Assembly (NCBI GenBank): GCA_016875515.1
Contig: VGRA01000028.1
Coordinates: forward strand, 1 to 12,530
DNA from: Deltaproteobacteria bacterium
Lineage (GTDB): Bacteria > Myxococcota > Myxococcia > Myxococcales > Myxococcaceae
Direction of reading: 5' to 3'
DNA length: 12,530 nt
Under the pieces are notes generated by a model that saw only the letters and a program-made list of their open reading frames with translations, searched no databases and had not been told where the DNA came from. A program made the position numbers and the translations under genes. Of this stretch, positions 6,578-12,530 are shown piece by piece (positions within the stretch are counted from its first letter, which is position 1; each line of letters opens with the position of its first letter).

Positions 6578-7747
6578 ATGACCAACCGAGTTGCGATTGC
6601 GAGCGCGGTGCGCACCCCCTTCACCCGCGCGTTGAAGGGCGAGTTCAAGGACACCCGGCCGGACACGCTGGGCGCCGTGGCCATCCAGGCCGCGGTGAAG
6701 GCCGTCCCGGGGCTGAAGCCGTCTGACGTGGAGGACGTCATCCTCGGCTGCGCCATGCCGGAGGCGGAGCAGGGCATGAACGTGGCCCGCGTGGCCTCCA
6801 TGCTGGGCGGGCTGCCGGAGACGGTGCCGGCCATGACCATCAACCGCTTCTGCAGCTCCGGCTCGCAGGCGGCGGCCAACATCGCGGACGCCATCCGCGC
6901 GGGGCGCATCCAGGTCGGGATGGCGGGGGGCCTCGAGTCCATGACCTACATCCCCATGGGCGGGAACAAGGTCTCGGCCAACCCCGAGGTGATGGCGCAG
7001 CACCCGGAGATTTACACCTCCATGGGTGCCACCGCGGAGAACGTGGCCGCGCGGTTCAACGTGGCCCGCGAGGACCAGGACACGTTCGCCGCGCGGAGCC
7101 AGGAGCGCGCCGCGAAGGCGCGCGCCGAGGGGAAGTTCAAGGACGAGATCGTCCCCGTCACCACGCGCGTCTTCGACGACAACGGCGCGGCGCAGGAGGT
7201 GACGGTCACCGAGGACACCATCCTCCGGCCGGAGACCACCTACGAGGGCCTGGCCAAGCTGAAGCCCGCGTTCAACGCCAGGGGCACGGTGACGGCCGGC
7301 AACGCCTCCCCGCTGACGGACGGCGCCGCCGCGCTCGTGCTGATGAGCGAGGAGAAGGCGAAGGCGCTGGGCCACAAGCCGCTCGGCTGGTTCGTGGACT
7401 ACGCGGTGGCAGGCGTGCCCCCGGACATCATGGGCATTGGCCCGGTGCCGGCTGTGAAGAAGCTGCTCGAGCGCAACAAGCTCACCGTGAAGGACATTGA
7501 CGTCTTCGAGCTCAACGAGGCCTTCGCCGCGCAGTCGCTCTACTGCGTGCGGGAGCTGGGGATTGACCCGGAGAAGGTGAACCCCAACGGCGGCGCCATT
7601 GCGCTGGGCCACCCGCTGGGCGTCTCCGGCGCGCGGCTGATTGCCACCATCCTGCGCGAGCTGAAGCGCCGGAACGGCAAGTACGGCGTCGTCACCATGT
7701 GCATCGGCGGCGGCATGGGCTTCGCCTGCCTGGTGGAAGCGGCGTAG
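6578..7747 (+). CDS. fadA: Acetyl-CoA acyltransferase (3-ketoacyl-CoA thiolase)
   Basis: This 389-aa thiolase cleaves 3-ketoacyl-CoA with CoA to release acetyl-CoA, the last step of each beta-oxidation round. All catalytic elements are present: nucleophile Cys92 in [16 protein letters not shown], His345 in [10 protein letters not shown], and the acid/base Cys375 in CIGGGMG. The length is normal for the family (about 390). AGGAG at 6566-6570 lies 7 nt before the ATG, and the fadN stop is only 14 bp upstream, which indicates a fadNA transcript as in Bacillus fadNAE. No acyl-CoA dehydrogenase gene follows; the next gene is convergent. A biosynthetic acetoacetyl-CoA thiolase role cannot be excluded by sequence alone, but pairing with FadN favours degradation. 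Confidence 0.95.
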   Translation: MTNRVAIASAVRTPFTRALKGEFKDTRPDTLGAVAIQAAVKAVPGLKPSDVEDVILGCAMPEAEQGMNVARVASMLGGLPETVPAMTINRFCSSGSQAAANIADAIRAGRIQVGMAGGLESMTYIPMGGNKVSANPEVMAQHPEIYTSMGATAENVAARFNVAREDQDTFAARSQERAAKARAEGKFKDEIVPVTTRVFDDNGAAQEVTVTEDTILRPETTYEGLAKLKPAFNARGTVTAGNASPLTDGAAALVLMSEEKAKALGHKPLGWFVDYAVAGVPPDIMGIGPVPAVKKLLERNKLTVKDIDVFELNEAFAAQSLYCVRELGIDPEKVNPNGGAIALGHPLGVSGARLIATILRELKRRNGKYGVVTMCIGGGMGFACLVEAA

Positions 7748-7759
7748 GCGCCGGGACGA

Positions 7760-7779
7760 ACCCGCGCTTCAGGGCGGGT
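7760..7779. terminator. Short inverted repeat between convergent fadA and hypothetical gene
   Basis: ACCCGC (7760-7765) and GCGGGT (7774-7779) form a 6-bp stem with an 8-nt loop, 12 bp after the fadA stop and overlapping the stop of the convergent minus-strand gene. There is no T-run. It could be a weak shared terminator, but a stem this short may be chance in DNA this rich in G+C. Confidence 0.3.
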
Positions 7780-8209
7780 GGGGTGTCAGCCGCACGGTCC
7801 GGGGGGCCCGGTCCATGGCCGCGTGTTCCTCGAAGCGGAGCCCCCGGGCCGAGGCGTGCACCTCTCCCGTCGGCAGGCGCTCGGCCCTCACCTCTCCACC
7901 GGTGGGGACGAGCCGGGGCAATTCCCAGCGCCCTGGCGGCACCGGCCCCGCGGGCAGCACGTCCCGCGCGTTCTTCCCCGCCACCAACGTCACCGGGGGG
8001 ACCGCCGGCCGCCACTGCCCGTCCAGGTCCCCTGCGCTGAGCAGCAGCCGCAGCACGCGCCCCTCGGCCACGGCGTACACCTCCACGTCCCCCGCCGTGG
8101 AGCGGGGGTGCGCCCTGAGCTCAGAGGGACGGATGCCTGCGTCCCGGGCGGGGACCGCGGCGGGGGCCGAGGACAGCAAGGTTGTGCACAGCAGCGCCGG
8201 GGGGACCAT
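7769..8209 (-). CDS. Hypothetical protein, probably exported, 146 aa
   Basis: I do not recognise this protein. With the ATG at 8209 the N-terminus is a short hydrophobic stretch ([20 protein letters not shown], 2-21) that could be a signal peptide, though it lacks the usual basic residue. A GTG at 8260 would add 17 residues and overlap the upstream acyltransferase gene, burying the hydrophobic stretch. No lipobox is evident. The rest is rich in Val, Gly and Pro with probable short beta strands ([17 protein letters not shown], 41-57), and the only cysteine (Cys8) is in the leader. It starts 23 bp after the acyltransferase stop, so the two are probably co-transcribed. No Shine-Dalgarno sequence is visible before either start. 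It is convergent with fadA. Confidence 0.6.
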   Translation of the reverse strand: MVPPALLCTTLLSSAPAAVPARDAGIRPSELRAHPRSTAGDVEVYAVAEGRVLRLLLSAGDLDGQWRPAVPPVTLVAGKNARDVLPAGPVPPGRWELPRLVPTGGEVRAERLPTGEVHASARGLRFEEHAAMDRAPRTVRLTPHPP

Positions 8210-8232
8210 GGGGGAGGGGGTCTGGCGCGGTG

Positions 8233-9408
8233 TCAGTCCGGGGTGCCAGTCCCGGTCCACGGCCTCATCCCGGAGACGGCCTCGCCGTCCGCGGCCACCG
8301 CCTCCACCTCCTGCCGCTCGCGGCGCAGGAAGTCCCGCACCGCGCGGTCCAGCCGCTCGTTGAACAGCAGGTGCGCGCTGTGGACGGCGGTGGGCTGGAA
8401 GCCCCGCGCCACCTTGTGCTCGCCGCCGGCTCCGGGCTCAAAGACGCGGCGCCCCAGCCGGATGCAGTCGTCCACCGAGTGGTACATGCAGACGTTGAAG
8501 TGGAGGAAGGGCACCTCCTCGAAGCAGCCCCAGTAGCGCCCCCACAGCCGGTCCCCGGCCGTGAGGTTGAACGCGCCGCCCACCACGGTGCCGTCCGCGC
8601 GCGTGGCCTCCACCACCTCCACCGACTCCGGCATGGCGGCGAGCAGCCGCTCGAAGAATCCGCGGTTGAGCTGCAGCTGCCCCCAGCCGTTCTTCTCCAC
8701 GGTGGAGGCGTAGAGTTGGAAGCAGAGCGCCGCGTGGCGCGCAGGGTCCACCTCCGCCCCGCGCCGCGTGGTGATGCGGATGCCCTGTCCTTCCGCCGCG
8801 GCGCGCTCGCGCCGCAGCTGGTGCCGGCGCTTGGAGGTGAAGCGCGAGAGGAACGCCTCCCAGCTCCCGTAGCCCGGGTTCTTCCAGTGGTACTGGAGCG
8901 TGGCGCGGCGGGCCAGCCCGGTGGACTCGAGGAAGGCCACCTCGTCCTCCGGGGGAAAGAGGACGTGGACGGAGCTGCAGCGGCGTTCCGCCGCCAGCTG
9001 GAGGAGCGCCTCGAGGACCCGCTGGCGCAGGTCTGCCACGTCCTCGCCCGGCGCCACCAGCAGCCGCGGCGCGGTCAGCGGCGAGAGCGGCGCCCCCACC
9101 AGCAGCTTGGGGTAGTAGGGGACCCCCATTCGGTGCGAGGCCTCCGCCCAGGCGAAGTCGTAGATGTACTCGCCCATGCTGTGGTGCTTCTCGTAGGCGG
9201 GGGCCGCGGCGACCAGCTGCCCGTCCCGCCAGAGCGTCACGTGGCAGGGCACCCACCCGGTCTGCTCGCTCGCGCTCCCGGACGCCTCCAACGCGTGCAG
9301 CCAGGCGTGGCGGAGGGTGGGCACGGGGAAGGGGCCGAGCAGCCCGTCCCACGCCGGGGCGGGGACGTCCGAGACGGCGCCGAGCACGCGGAGGGTGGGC
9401 GGGAGCAT
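8233..9408 (-). CDS. DUF482 / FemAB-like GNAT-fold acyltransferase
   Basis: This 391-aa protein resembles the COG3146/DUF482 family of predicted N-acyltransferases (PF04339), which have a tandem GNAT-like fold. Recognisable family features include YEKHHSMGEYIYDFAWA (about 72-88), YYPKLLVGAPLSP, YHWKNPGYGSWEAFLSRF before a basic stretch KRRHQLRRER, and the C-terminal segment EPGAGGEHKVARGFQP at about 324-339. The length is normal for the family. No member has a firmly established substrate to my knowledge; peptidoglycan- or amino-acid-linked acylation is only a suggestion from the FemAB resemblance. There is no signal peptide. The bases before the ATG are CT-rich, so translation does not use a standard Shine-Dalgarno sequence. 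It is divergent from rlmN by 41 bp and followed by the small exported protein. Confidence 0.85.
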   Translation of the reverse strand: MLPPTLRVLGAVSDVPAPAWDGLLGPFPVPTLRHAWLHALEASGSASEQTGWVPCHVTLWRDGQLVAAAPAYEKHHSMGEYIYDFAWAEASHRMGVPYYPKLLVGAPLSPLTAPRLLVAPGEDVADLRQRVLEALLQLAAERRCSSVHVLFPPEDEVAFLESTGLARRATLQYHWKNPGYGSWEAFLSRFTSKRRHQLRRERAAAEGQGIRITTRRGAEVDPARHAALCFQLYASTVEKNGWGQLQLNRGFFERLLAAMPESVEVVEATRADGTVVGGAFNLTAGDRLWGRYWGCFEEVPFLHFNVCMYHSVDDCIRLGRRVFEPGAGGEHKVARGFQPTAVHSAHLLFNERLDRAVRDFLRRERQEVEAVAADGEAVSGMRPWTGTGTPD

Positions 9409-9424
9409 GGAGGAGAGGCTAATG

Positions 9425-9449
9425 GGCGTGGTAGGCGTCGTGCCACGCC
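9425..9449 (+). promoter_or_regulatory. Perfect 7-bp hairpin abutting the rlmN start codon
   Basis: GGCGTGG (9425-9431) and CCACGCC (9443-9449) are exact complements around an 11-nt loop, and the ATG of rlmN begins at the next base. No Shine-Dalgarno sequence lies at normal distance. The same layout is seen before the pteridine reductase gene. The structure is seen directly; a role in translation start is inferred. Confidence 0.4.
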
Positions 9450-10508
9450 ATGGAAGTGCAATCCCCAGCGCCCCACGTCCTCACCGGCCTCACGCTCGCG
9501 GAGCTGACCTCGCTGCTCGGCAGCCGCACCCGTGCGCTGGAGACGCTCAAGTGGCTGTATGCGCAGCCGCCGCTGTCCCGCGAGCTGCCCGCGTCCGTGC
9601 CGGGCGTCTCAAGCCGCGCGTGGGGGAAGCTGCGCGAGCGGCTGGCACTGCCGGACGTGGACGTGGTGGAGAAGGGCGTCTCGCAGGACGGCACCACCAA
9701 GTACCTGCTCCGGCTGAAGGACGTCTCGGTGGAGACGGTGCTCATCCCCGCGAAGGGGCGCAGCACCGTGTGCGTCTCCAGCCAGTCCGGCTGCACCCGC
9801 ACCTGCGCCTTCTGCGCCACGGCGAAGCTGGGCTTCAAGCGCAACCTCACCGCCGCCGAGATGCTGGCCCAGTACCGGGTGGCCCGCGCAGATGCGGTGC
9901 CCGGGGCCCCGGCCCGCAACGTGGTCTTCATGGGCATGGGCGAGCCCATGGACAACCTGGACGAGGTGCTCAAGGCGGTGGAGCTCCTCACCCAGCAGCC
10001 GGTGCCCATGCTCGGTGCGCGCCAGGTGACGGTGTCCACCTCCGGCGTGCTGCCCGGGATGAAGCGGTTCCTCGCCGAGTGCAAGGCCTCGCTCGCCCTC
10101 TCGCTGAACGCCAGCACGGACGAGCAGCGCCTGAAGGTGATGCCGCAGACGCGCACGTGGCCCATCGAGGCGCTGATGGAGCTGCTCCGCGAGGACAAGC
10201 TGAAGGAGCCGCGGCGGTCCCACTTCATCGAGTACGTGATGTTCGACGGTCTCAACGACGCGCCCGGGGACGCGGACCGGCTGAGGGCGCTGCTGGAGGG
10301 GGTCAACGCGCGGGTGAACCTCATCCCGCACAACCCCATCCGGGGCAGTGAGCTGCGCCCGCCGCCCGAGGCCCGGATCCTGGAGTTCCAGAAGCGCGTG
10401 GTGGGTCACGGGCTCATGTGCCTCATCCGCTGGCCGCGCGGACGCGAGGTGGCGGCCGCGTGCGGGCAACTGGCCGCCACCGAGCTCTCTGAGGCACTCC
10501 CGGAATGA
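9450..10508 (+). CDS. rlmN: Dual-specificity 23S rRNA / tRNA adenosine C2-methyltransferase RlmN
   Basis: This 352-aa radical-SAM enzyme methylates C2 of A2503 in 23S rRNA and of A37 in some tRNAs. The iron-sulfur motif is GCTRTCAFC, with Cys115, Cys119 and Cys122 (CxxxCxxC). A family cysteine seven residues earlier, Cys108 in STVCVSSQSGC, matches E. coli RlmN Cys118. The methyl-carrying cysteine is Cys338 in AAACGQLA, equivalent to E. coli Cys355. GMGEPMDNLDEV and VTVSTSGV are further RlmN signatures. An in-frame TAG at 9432 sits just upstream of the ATG at 9450, so no longer start is possible. It is somewhat shorter than E. coli RlmN (384 aa). The stop overlaps the ATG of the nuclease gene by ATGA. 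Cfr is an unlikely alternative because the neighbours are housekeeping genes. Confidence 0.95.
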   Translation: MEVQSPAPHVLTGLTLAELTSLLGSRTRALETLKWLYAQPPLSRELPASVPGVSSRAWGKLRERLALPDVDVVEKGVSQDGTTKYLLRLKDVSVETVLIPAKGRSTVCVSSQSGCTRTCAFCATAKLGFKRNLTAAEMLAQYRVARADAVPGAPARNVVFMGMGEPMDNLDEVLKAVELLTQQPVPMLGARQVTVSTSGVLPGMKRFLAECKASLALSLNASTDEQRLKVMPQTRTWPIEALMELLREDKLKEPRRSHFIEYVMFDGLNDAPGDADRLRALLEGVNARVNLIPHNPIRGSELRPPPEARILEFQKRVVGHGLMCLIRWPRGREVAAACGQLAATELSEALPE

Positions 10509-11395
10509 GCGGCGCGCTGCCGCGGCTACACCTGGTGGACGGGACGTACGAGCTGTTCCGCGCCCACTTCAGCAAGCGCCCGCCGCACACAGGCCCCCGC
10601 GGAGAGGACCTCAAGGCCGCGGTGGGGTTGGCCTCGTCGCTGCTCGCGCTGCTGTCCGACGAGGTGGAGGCGGTGACGCACCTGGCCGTCGCGTTCGACA
10701 ACCCCATCCGCAGTTTCCGCAACGACCTGTTCGCCGGGTACAAGTCCGACGAGGGCGTTCCCCCGGAGCTGCGCGCGCAGTTCGATCTGGCCGAGGAGGC
10801 GGTGCGCGCGCTGGGCGTCACCTGCTGGTCCATGCGCGAGTTCGAGGCAGACGATGCGCTCTGCGCCGCGGCGGCGCGTTTCCGGGACCAGGTGTCGCAG
10901 GTGCGGCTCCTCACCCCGGACAAGGACCTTCACCAGTGCGTGGTGGGCAGCCGCGTGGTGCAGGTGGACCGCGTCCGCGAGGCGCTCATCGACGAGGAGG
11001 CGGTGAGGGCGCGCAAGGGCGTTCCACCCGCCGTCATCCCGGACCTGCTCGCGCTGGTGGGGGATGACGCGGACGGCATCCCGGGGCTGGCGGGGTTTGG
11101 CGAGAAGGGGGCCGCGGCGGTGCTCGCCCGGTACGGCAGTCTCGAGGCCATCCCCGTGCATGCGGGGGACTGGGACGTGAAGGTGCGCGGCGCCGACAAG
11201 CTGGCGGCAACGCTCGCCAAGCACCGGGAGGAGGCGGCGCTCTACAAGGTCCTGGCCACGCTGCGCACGGACGTGCCGCTCTCAGAAGACCTCGAGCCGC
11301 TGCGCTGGCAGGGCGTGCCGCGGACAGCGTTCGAGTCCTTCTGCGACGAGGTGGCTGCTGCCTCCCTGCGGACGCGGCCGCGCCGCTGGCGCTGA
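10505..11395 (+). CDS. Stand-alone 5'-3' exonuclease / flap endonuclease (Pol I 5'-nuclease family)
   Basis: This 296-aa protein corresponds to the 5'-nuclease domain of DNA polymerase I without the polymerase. It is expected to cut 5' flaps and RNA/DNA ends with two metal ions. The acidic ligands are all visible: Asp12 (LVDGTY), Asp65 (VAFDNP), Glu114/Asp116/Asp117 (FEADDAL), Asp139/Asp141 (TPDKDLH) and Asp187/Asp188/Asp190 (GDDADGIPG). FRNDLFAGYK (71-80) matches the arginine/lysine DNA-contact segment, and a helix-hairpin-helix follows at about 185-211. E. coli Xni (ExoIX) lacks part of this acidic set, so this protein looks like a full FEN rather than a true Xni orthologue. It overlaps rlmN by ATGA, implying translational coupling. 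Confidence 0.92.
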   Translation: MSGALPRLHLVDGTYELFRAHFSKRPPHTGPRGEDLKAAVGLASSLLALLSDEVEAVTHLAVAFDNPIRSFRNDLFAGYKSDEGVPPELRAQFDLAEEAVRALGVTCWSMREFEADDALCAAAARFRDQVSQVRLLTPDKDLHQCVVGSRVVQVDRVREALIDEEAVRARKGVPPAVIPDLLALVGDDADGIPGLAGFGEKGAAAVLARYGSLEAIPVHAGDWDVKVRGADKLAATLAKHREEAALYKVLATLRTDVPLSEDLEPLRWQGVPRTAFESFCDEVAAASLRTRPRRWR

Positions 11396-11462
11396 CACCT
11401 CCAGCGCTTGCGGCGCCCTCCGAGCCCCGTTGAGCAGACGCACGGCCGTGCTCGAGGGGACG
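11396..11462. other. Convergent intergenic gap with a 12-bp palindrome
   Basis: This 67-bp gap follows the nuclease stop and ends at the stop of the minus-strand 81-aa gene. GCACGGCCGTGC (11440-11451) is a perfect 12-bp palindrome, and GAGCA/TGCTC (11432-11436 and 11449-11453) can form an alternative stem. No T-run is present. It may serve as a two-way terminator, but palindromes of this length are expected several times by chance in a window this rich in G+C. Confidence 0.3.
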
Positions 11463-11708
11463 TCAGGCCGTGGCTGGCCGGGAGAGCCGTTCCTCCAGCC
11501 GGGTTGCAGCTGCGGCGCGCACGAGCGCCATCGCCGGGAAGAATGCGTGCAGGGACGTCCAACGGTCTACCGAGAAGGCCGGCGGCAGCCACGAGAGGGC
11601 AGCCGCTCCCACCGCGGCGCCCGCGGCCCAGCCCACGCCGCCGGCCGCGCTGAAGCGCGCGAGCACCAGGTCCGTCATCCACGCCCCCCACGCGTTGTTG
11701 CCCGCCAC
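11463..11708 (-). CDS. Small hypothetical membrane-type protein, about 81 aa
   Basis: I do not recognise this protein. The GTG at 11708 is preferred because GGAG lies 9 nt upstream; an ATG at 11678 would give 71 aa. With the longer start, the segment AAGGVGWAAGAAVGAAALSWL (about 21-41) is a plausible glycine-rich membrane helix. The tail after it (ALVRAAAATRLEERL) looks like an amphipathic helix with basic and acidic residues. It lies 32 bp downstream of the oxygenase gene on the same strand, so it may be its operon partner. The GTG sits in the loop of a tight hairpin (CCCGC-CGTG-GCGGG, 11702-11714 region). Overlapping plus-strand frames are low in familiar motifs and look like shadows. Evidence for this gene is moderate only. 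Confidence 0.45.
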   Translation of the reverse strand: MAGNNAWGAWMTDLVLARFSAAGGVGWAAGAAVGAAALSWLPPAFSVDRWTSLHAFFPAMALVRAAAATRLEERLSRPATA

Positions 11709-11740
11709 GGCGGGATGCTCCGGGGACGTCGCCCTGCAGC

Positions 11741-12448
11741 TCAAGCGGGCGTGCGAGACCGCCCGCCCCGCCGCTCGGTGGGCGGGCGGGCAGAGACGCG
11801 CGGCAAGACGAGCGCTCGGTAGAGGCGAGCCTCGCTCCAGCGGGGGGTGGCCTCGGGGCGGCGGTGCCACCAGTTGAGGATGAGCGCCAAGCGCAGCGGC
11901 GGGTTGCCCGGCAGCTTGCAGGTGGGGACCTGGTTGCGGGCGTCCAGCACGCCATGGGTCATTCGCGCATCGAAGACCGCGAAGCGGTTGGGGACGGGGC
12001 GCACGAGGTCCCAGTCCTGCCGGTCCGGGGCGAAGCTGTCGCTGGCGGGGTTGGGCGGCGCGTCCGTCACGGCCAGCAGCCCGCCGCGGCAGCGGTTGAG
12101 GAAGAAGACGGTGGACCAGCTGGGCTGCACCTGCCGACCGGTGCGGAGCGCCAGCCGCTCGTCCCGGTCCACGTGGAAGTCCACCTGCACGTCCGTGGTG
12201 CGCATGCGGGACAGCCACCACTCCACGCCGATGACGCGCTTGCCCGCGGGTATGTACGCCCGCAAGGCGAGTGCCGCCGCCTCGGGCAGGCAGGCAGGTG
12301 CGTCGAGGTCGTACCAGAAGGTTGTCTGGTACGTGGTGCGGAGCCGCTCGGTGCCCACCGCCTGCACGCCGCGCAGCAGCGCCGCGAAGAGAAGAGGGGG
12401 GAGCGCGTCGGCGTGAATTTGAACCCTGCGGTCCGTTGTCGCGTCCAT
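11741..12448 (-). CDS. 2-oxoglutarate/Fe(II)-dependent oxygenase-like protein
   Basis: This 235-aa protein has the layout of a double-stranded beta-helix 2-oxoglutarate/Fe(II) oxygenase. The core is DVQVDFHVDRDERLAL with His92-x-Asp94 as the first two iron ligands, then VFFLNRCRGGLLAVTD (115-129), RFAVFDARMTHGV with the distal His165, and RLALILNWWH with Arg186 as the likely 2-oxoglutarate carboxylate anchor, 21 residues after the distal histidine. I cannot name the substrate. No signal peptide is present, and the C-terminal 20 residues are basic and low in complexity. No Shine-Dalgarno sequence precedes the ATG at 12448. Only 30 bp separates it from a divergent gene, so their promoters must overlap coding sequence or each other. 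The fold call is an inference from motif order and spacing. Confidence 0.75.
   Translation of the reverse strand: MDATTDRRVQIHADALPPLLFAALLRGVQAVGTERLRTTYQTTFWYDLDAPACLPEAAALALRAYIPAGKRVIGVEWWLSRMRTTDVQVDFHVDRDERLALRTGRQVQPSWSTVFFLNRCRGGLLAVTDAPPNPASDSFAPDRQDWDLVRPVPNRFAVFDARMTHGVLDARNQVPTCKLPGNPPLRLALILNWWHRRPEATPRWSEARLYRALVLPRVSARPPTERRGGRSRTPA
11759..11789 (-). repeat. Perfect 9-bp inverted repeat at the 3' end of the oxygenase gene
   Basis: CCGCCCGCC (11759-11767) and GGCGGGCGG (11781-11789) are exact complements around a 13-nt loop, located in the last 17 codons of the oxygenase gene. It could fold as a very stable mRNA hairpin and act as a 3'-end stabiliser or terminator signal, but there is no U-tract. 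The low-complexity C-terminal residues of the protein are partly the by-product of this GC-rich repeat. Confidence 0.35.
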
Positions 12449-12478
12449 GGCGTTCGGGAAGCTATCCTCAGGAGTACC

Positions 12479-12530
12479 TTGAAATTGCTCCTCTTTGCCT
12501 TGCTCGCGCAGTCGCCGGCCCCTTCCGCCG
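12479..12530 (+). CDS. Start of an exported protein gene, truncated by the window edge
   Basis: A TTG at 12479 is preceded by AGGAG (12470-12474, 4-nt spacer) and encodes MKLLLFALLAQSPAPSA before the window ends. A lysine followed by a run of Leu/Phe/Ala and then small residues is a convincing signal peptide start. A second in-frame TTG at 12485 has a longer 10-nt spacer but would lose the lysine. Only 17 codons are visible, so the mature protein is unknown. It is divergent from the oxygenase gene with 30 bp between starts. Confidence 0.55.
   Translation, partial: MKLLLFALLAQSPAPSA

Noticed and set aside
8182..9507. Long plus-strand open frame opposite the acyltransferase gene
   Set aside because: It has no recognisable motif and skewed composition; the minus strand encodes a clear DUF482 protein over the same span.
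9640..9660. TGGCAC followed by TGCCG, resembling a sigma-54 promoter half
   Set aside because: The -12 element does not match TTGC, and the site lies within rlmN coding sequence.
11470..11877. Plus-strand open frames between the nuclease and oxygenase genes
   Set aside because: No ribosome binding site, Ala/Arg/Pro-rich composition, and overlap with the better-supported minus-strand 81-aa frame and the oxygenase 3' end.
1..12530. Search for CRISPR arrays, insertion-sequence ends, tRNA genes and toxin-antitoxin pairs
   Set aside because: No regularly spaced repeats, transposase motifs, tRNA cloverleaf or paired small toxin-like genes were seen in the window.

Overview
The window is about 70% G+C, with coding regions packed on both strands and third codon positions dominated by G/C. 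Short intergenic gaps, weak or absent Shine-Dalgarno sequences at several starts, and a CrtI-type carotenoid desaturase next to peroxiredoxin and beta-oxidation genes suggest a myxobacterium (Myxococcota, probably suborder Cystobacterineae). That assignment is an inference from composition and gene content. There is no rRNA, tRNA, CRISPR array, transposase or phage gene, so this reads as ordinary chromosome.

Left block (28-3572, all minus strand). Read in transcription order this is crtI (phytoene desaturase), an unrecognised 105-aa protein, a FolM-like pteridine reductase, and a dihydroneopterin aldolase fused to a C-terminal cupin. The last two overlap by 4 bases (GTGA) and form a small pterin module. 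The fusion keeps all expected aldolase residues and a complete cupin metal site.

Middle block (3672-7747, plus strand). A 99-bp region divergent from crtI holds an attenuator-like hairpin followed by a T-run. It precedes a Bcp-type peroxiredoxin and then a two-gene beta-oxidation unit: a FadN-type 3-hydroxyacyl-CoA dehydrogenase/enoyl-CoA hydratase and the thiolase FadA. Together these convert trans-2-enoyl-CoA to a shortened acyl-CoA plus acetyl-CoA. The acyl-CoA dehydrogenase must be encoded elsewhere.

Next block (7769-9408, minus strand). It encodes a DUF482/FemAB-like GNAT acyltransferase followed by a small, probably exported hypothetical protein.

Right block. rlmN (23S rRNA/tRNA adenosine C2-methyltransferase) and a stand-alone 5'-nuclease (plus strand, 9450-11395) overlap by ATGA. 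They converge on a minus-strand pair: a 2-oxoglutarate/Fe(II) oxygenase-like protein and a possible 81-aa membrane protein. A secreted-protein gene starts at 12479 on the plus strand and runs off the edge.

No clearly new defence or mobile system is visible. The most unusual items are the FolB-cupin fusion coupled to a pteridine reductase, the orphan 105-aa gene between the carotenoid and pterin genes, and perfect hairpins whose 3' arm directly touches the start codon of two genes lacking a Shine-Dalgarno sequence (folM-like and rlmN).
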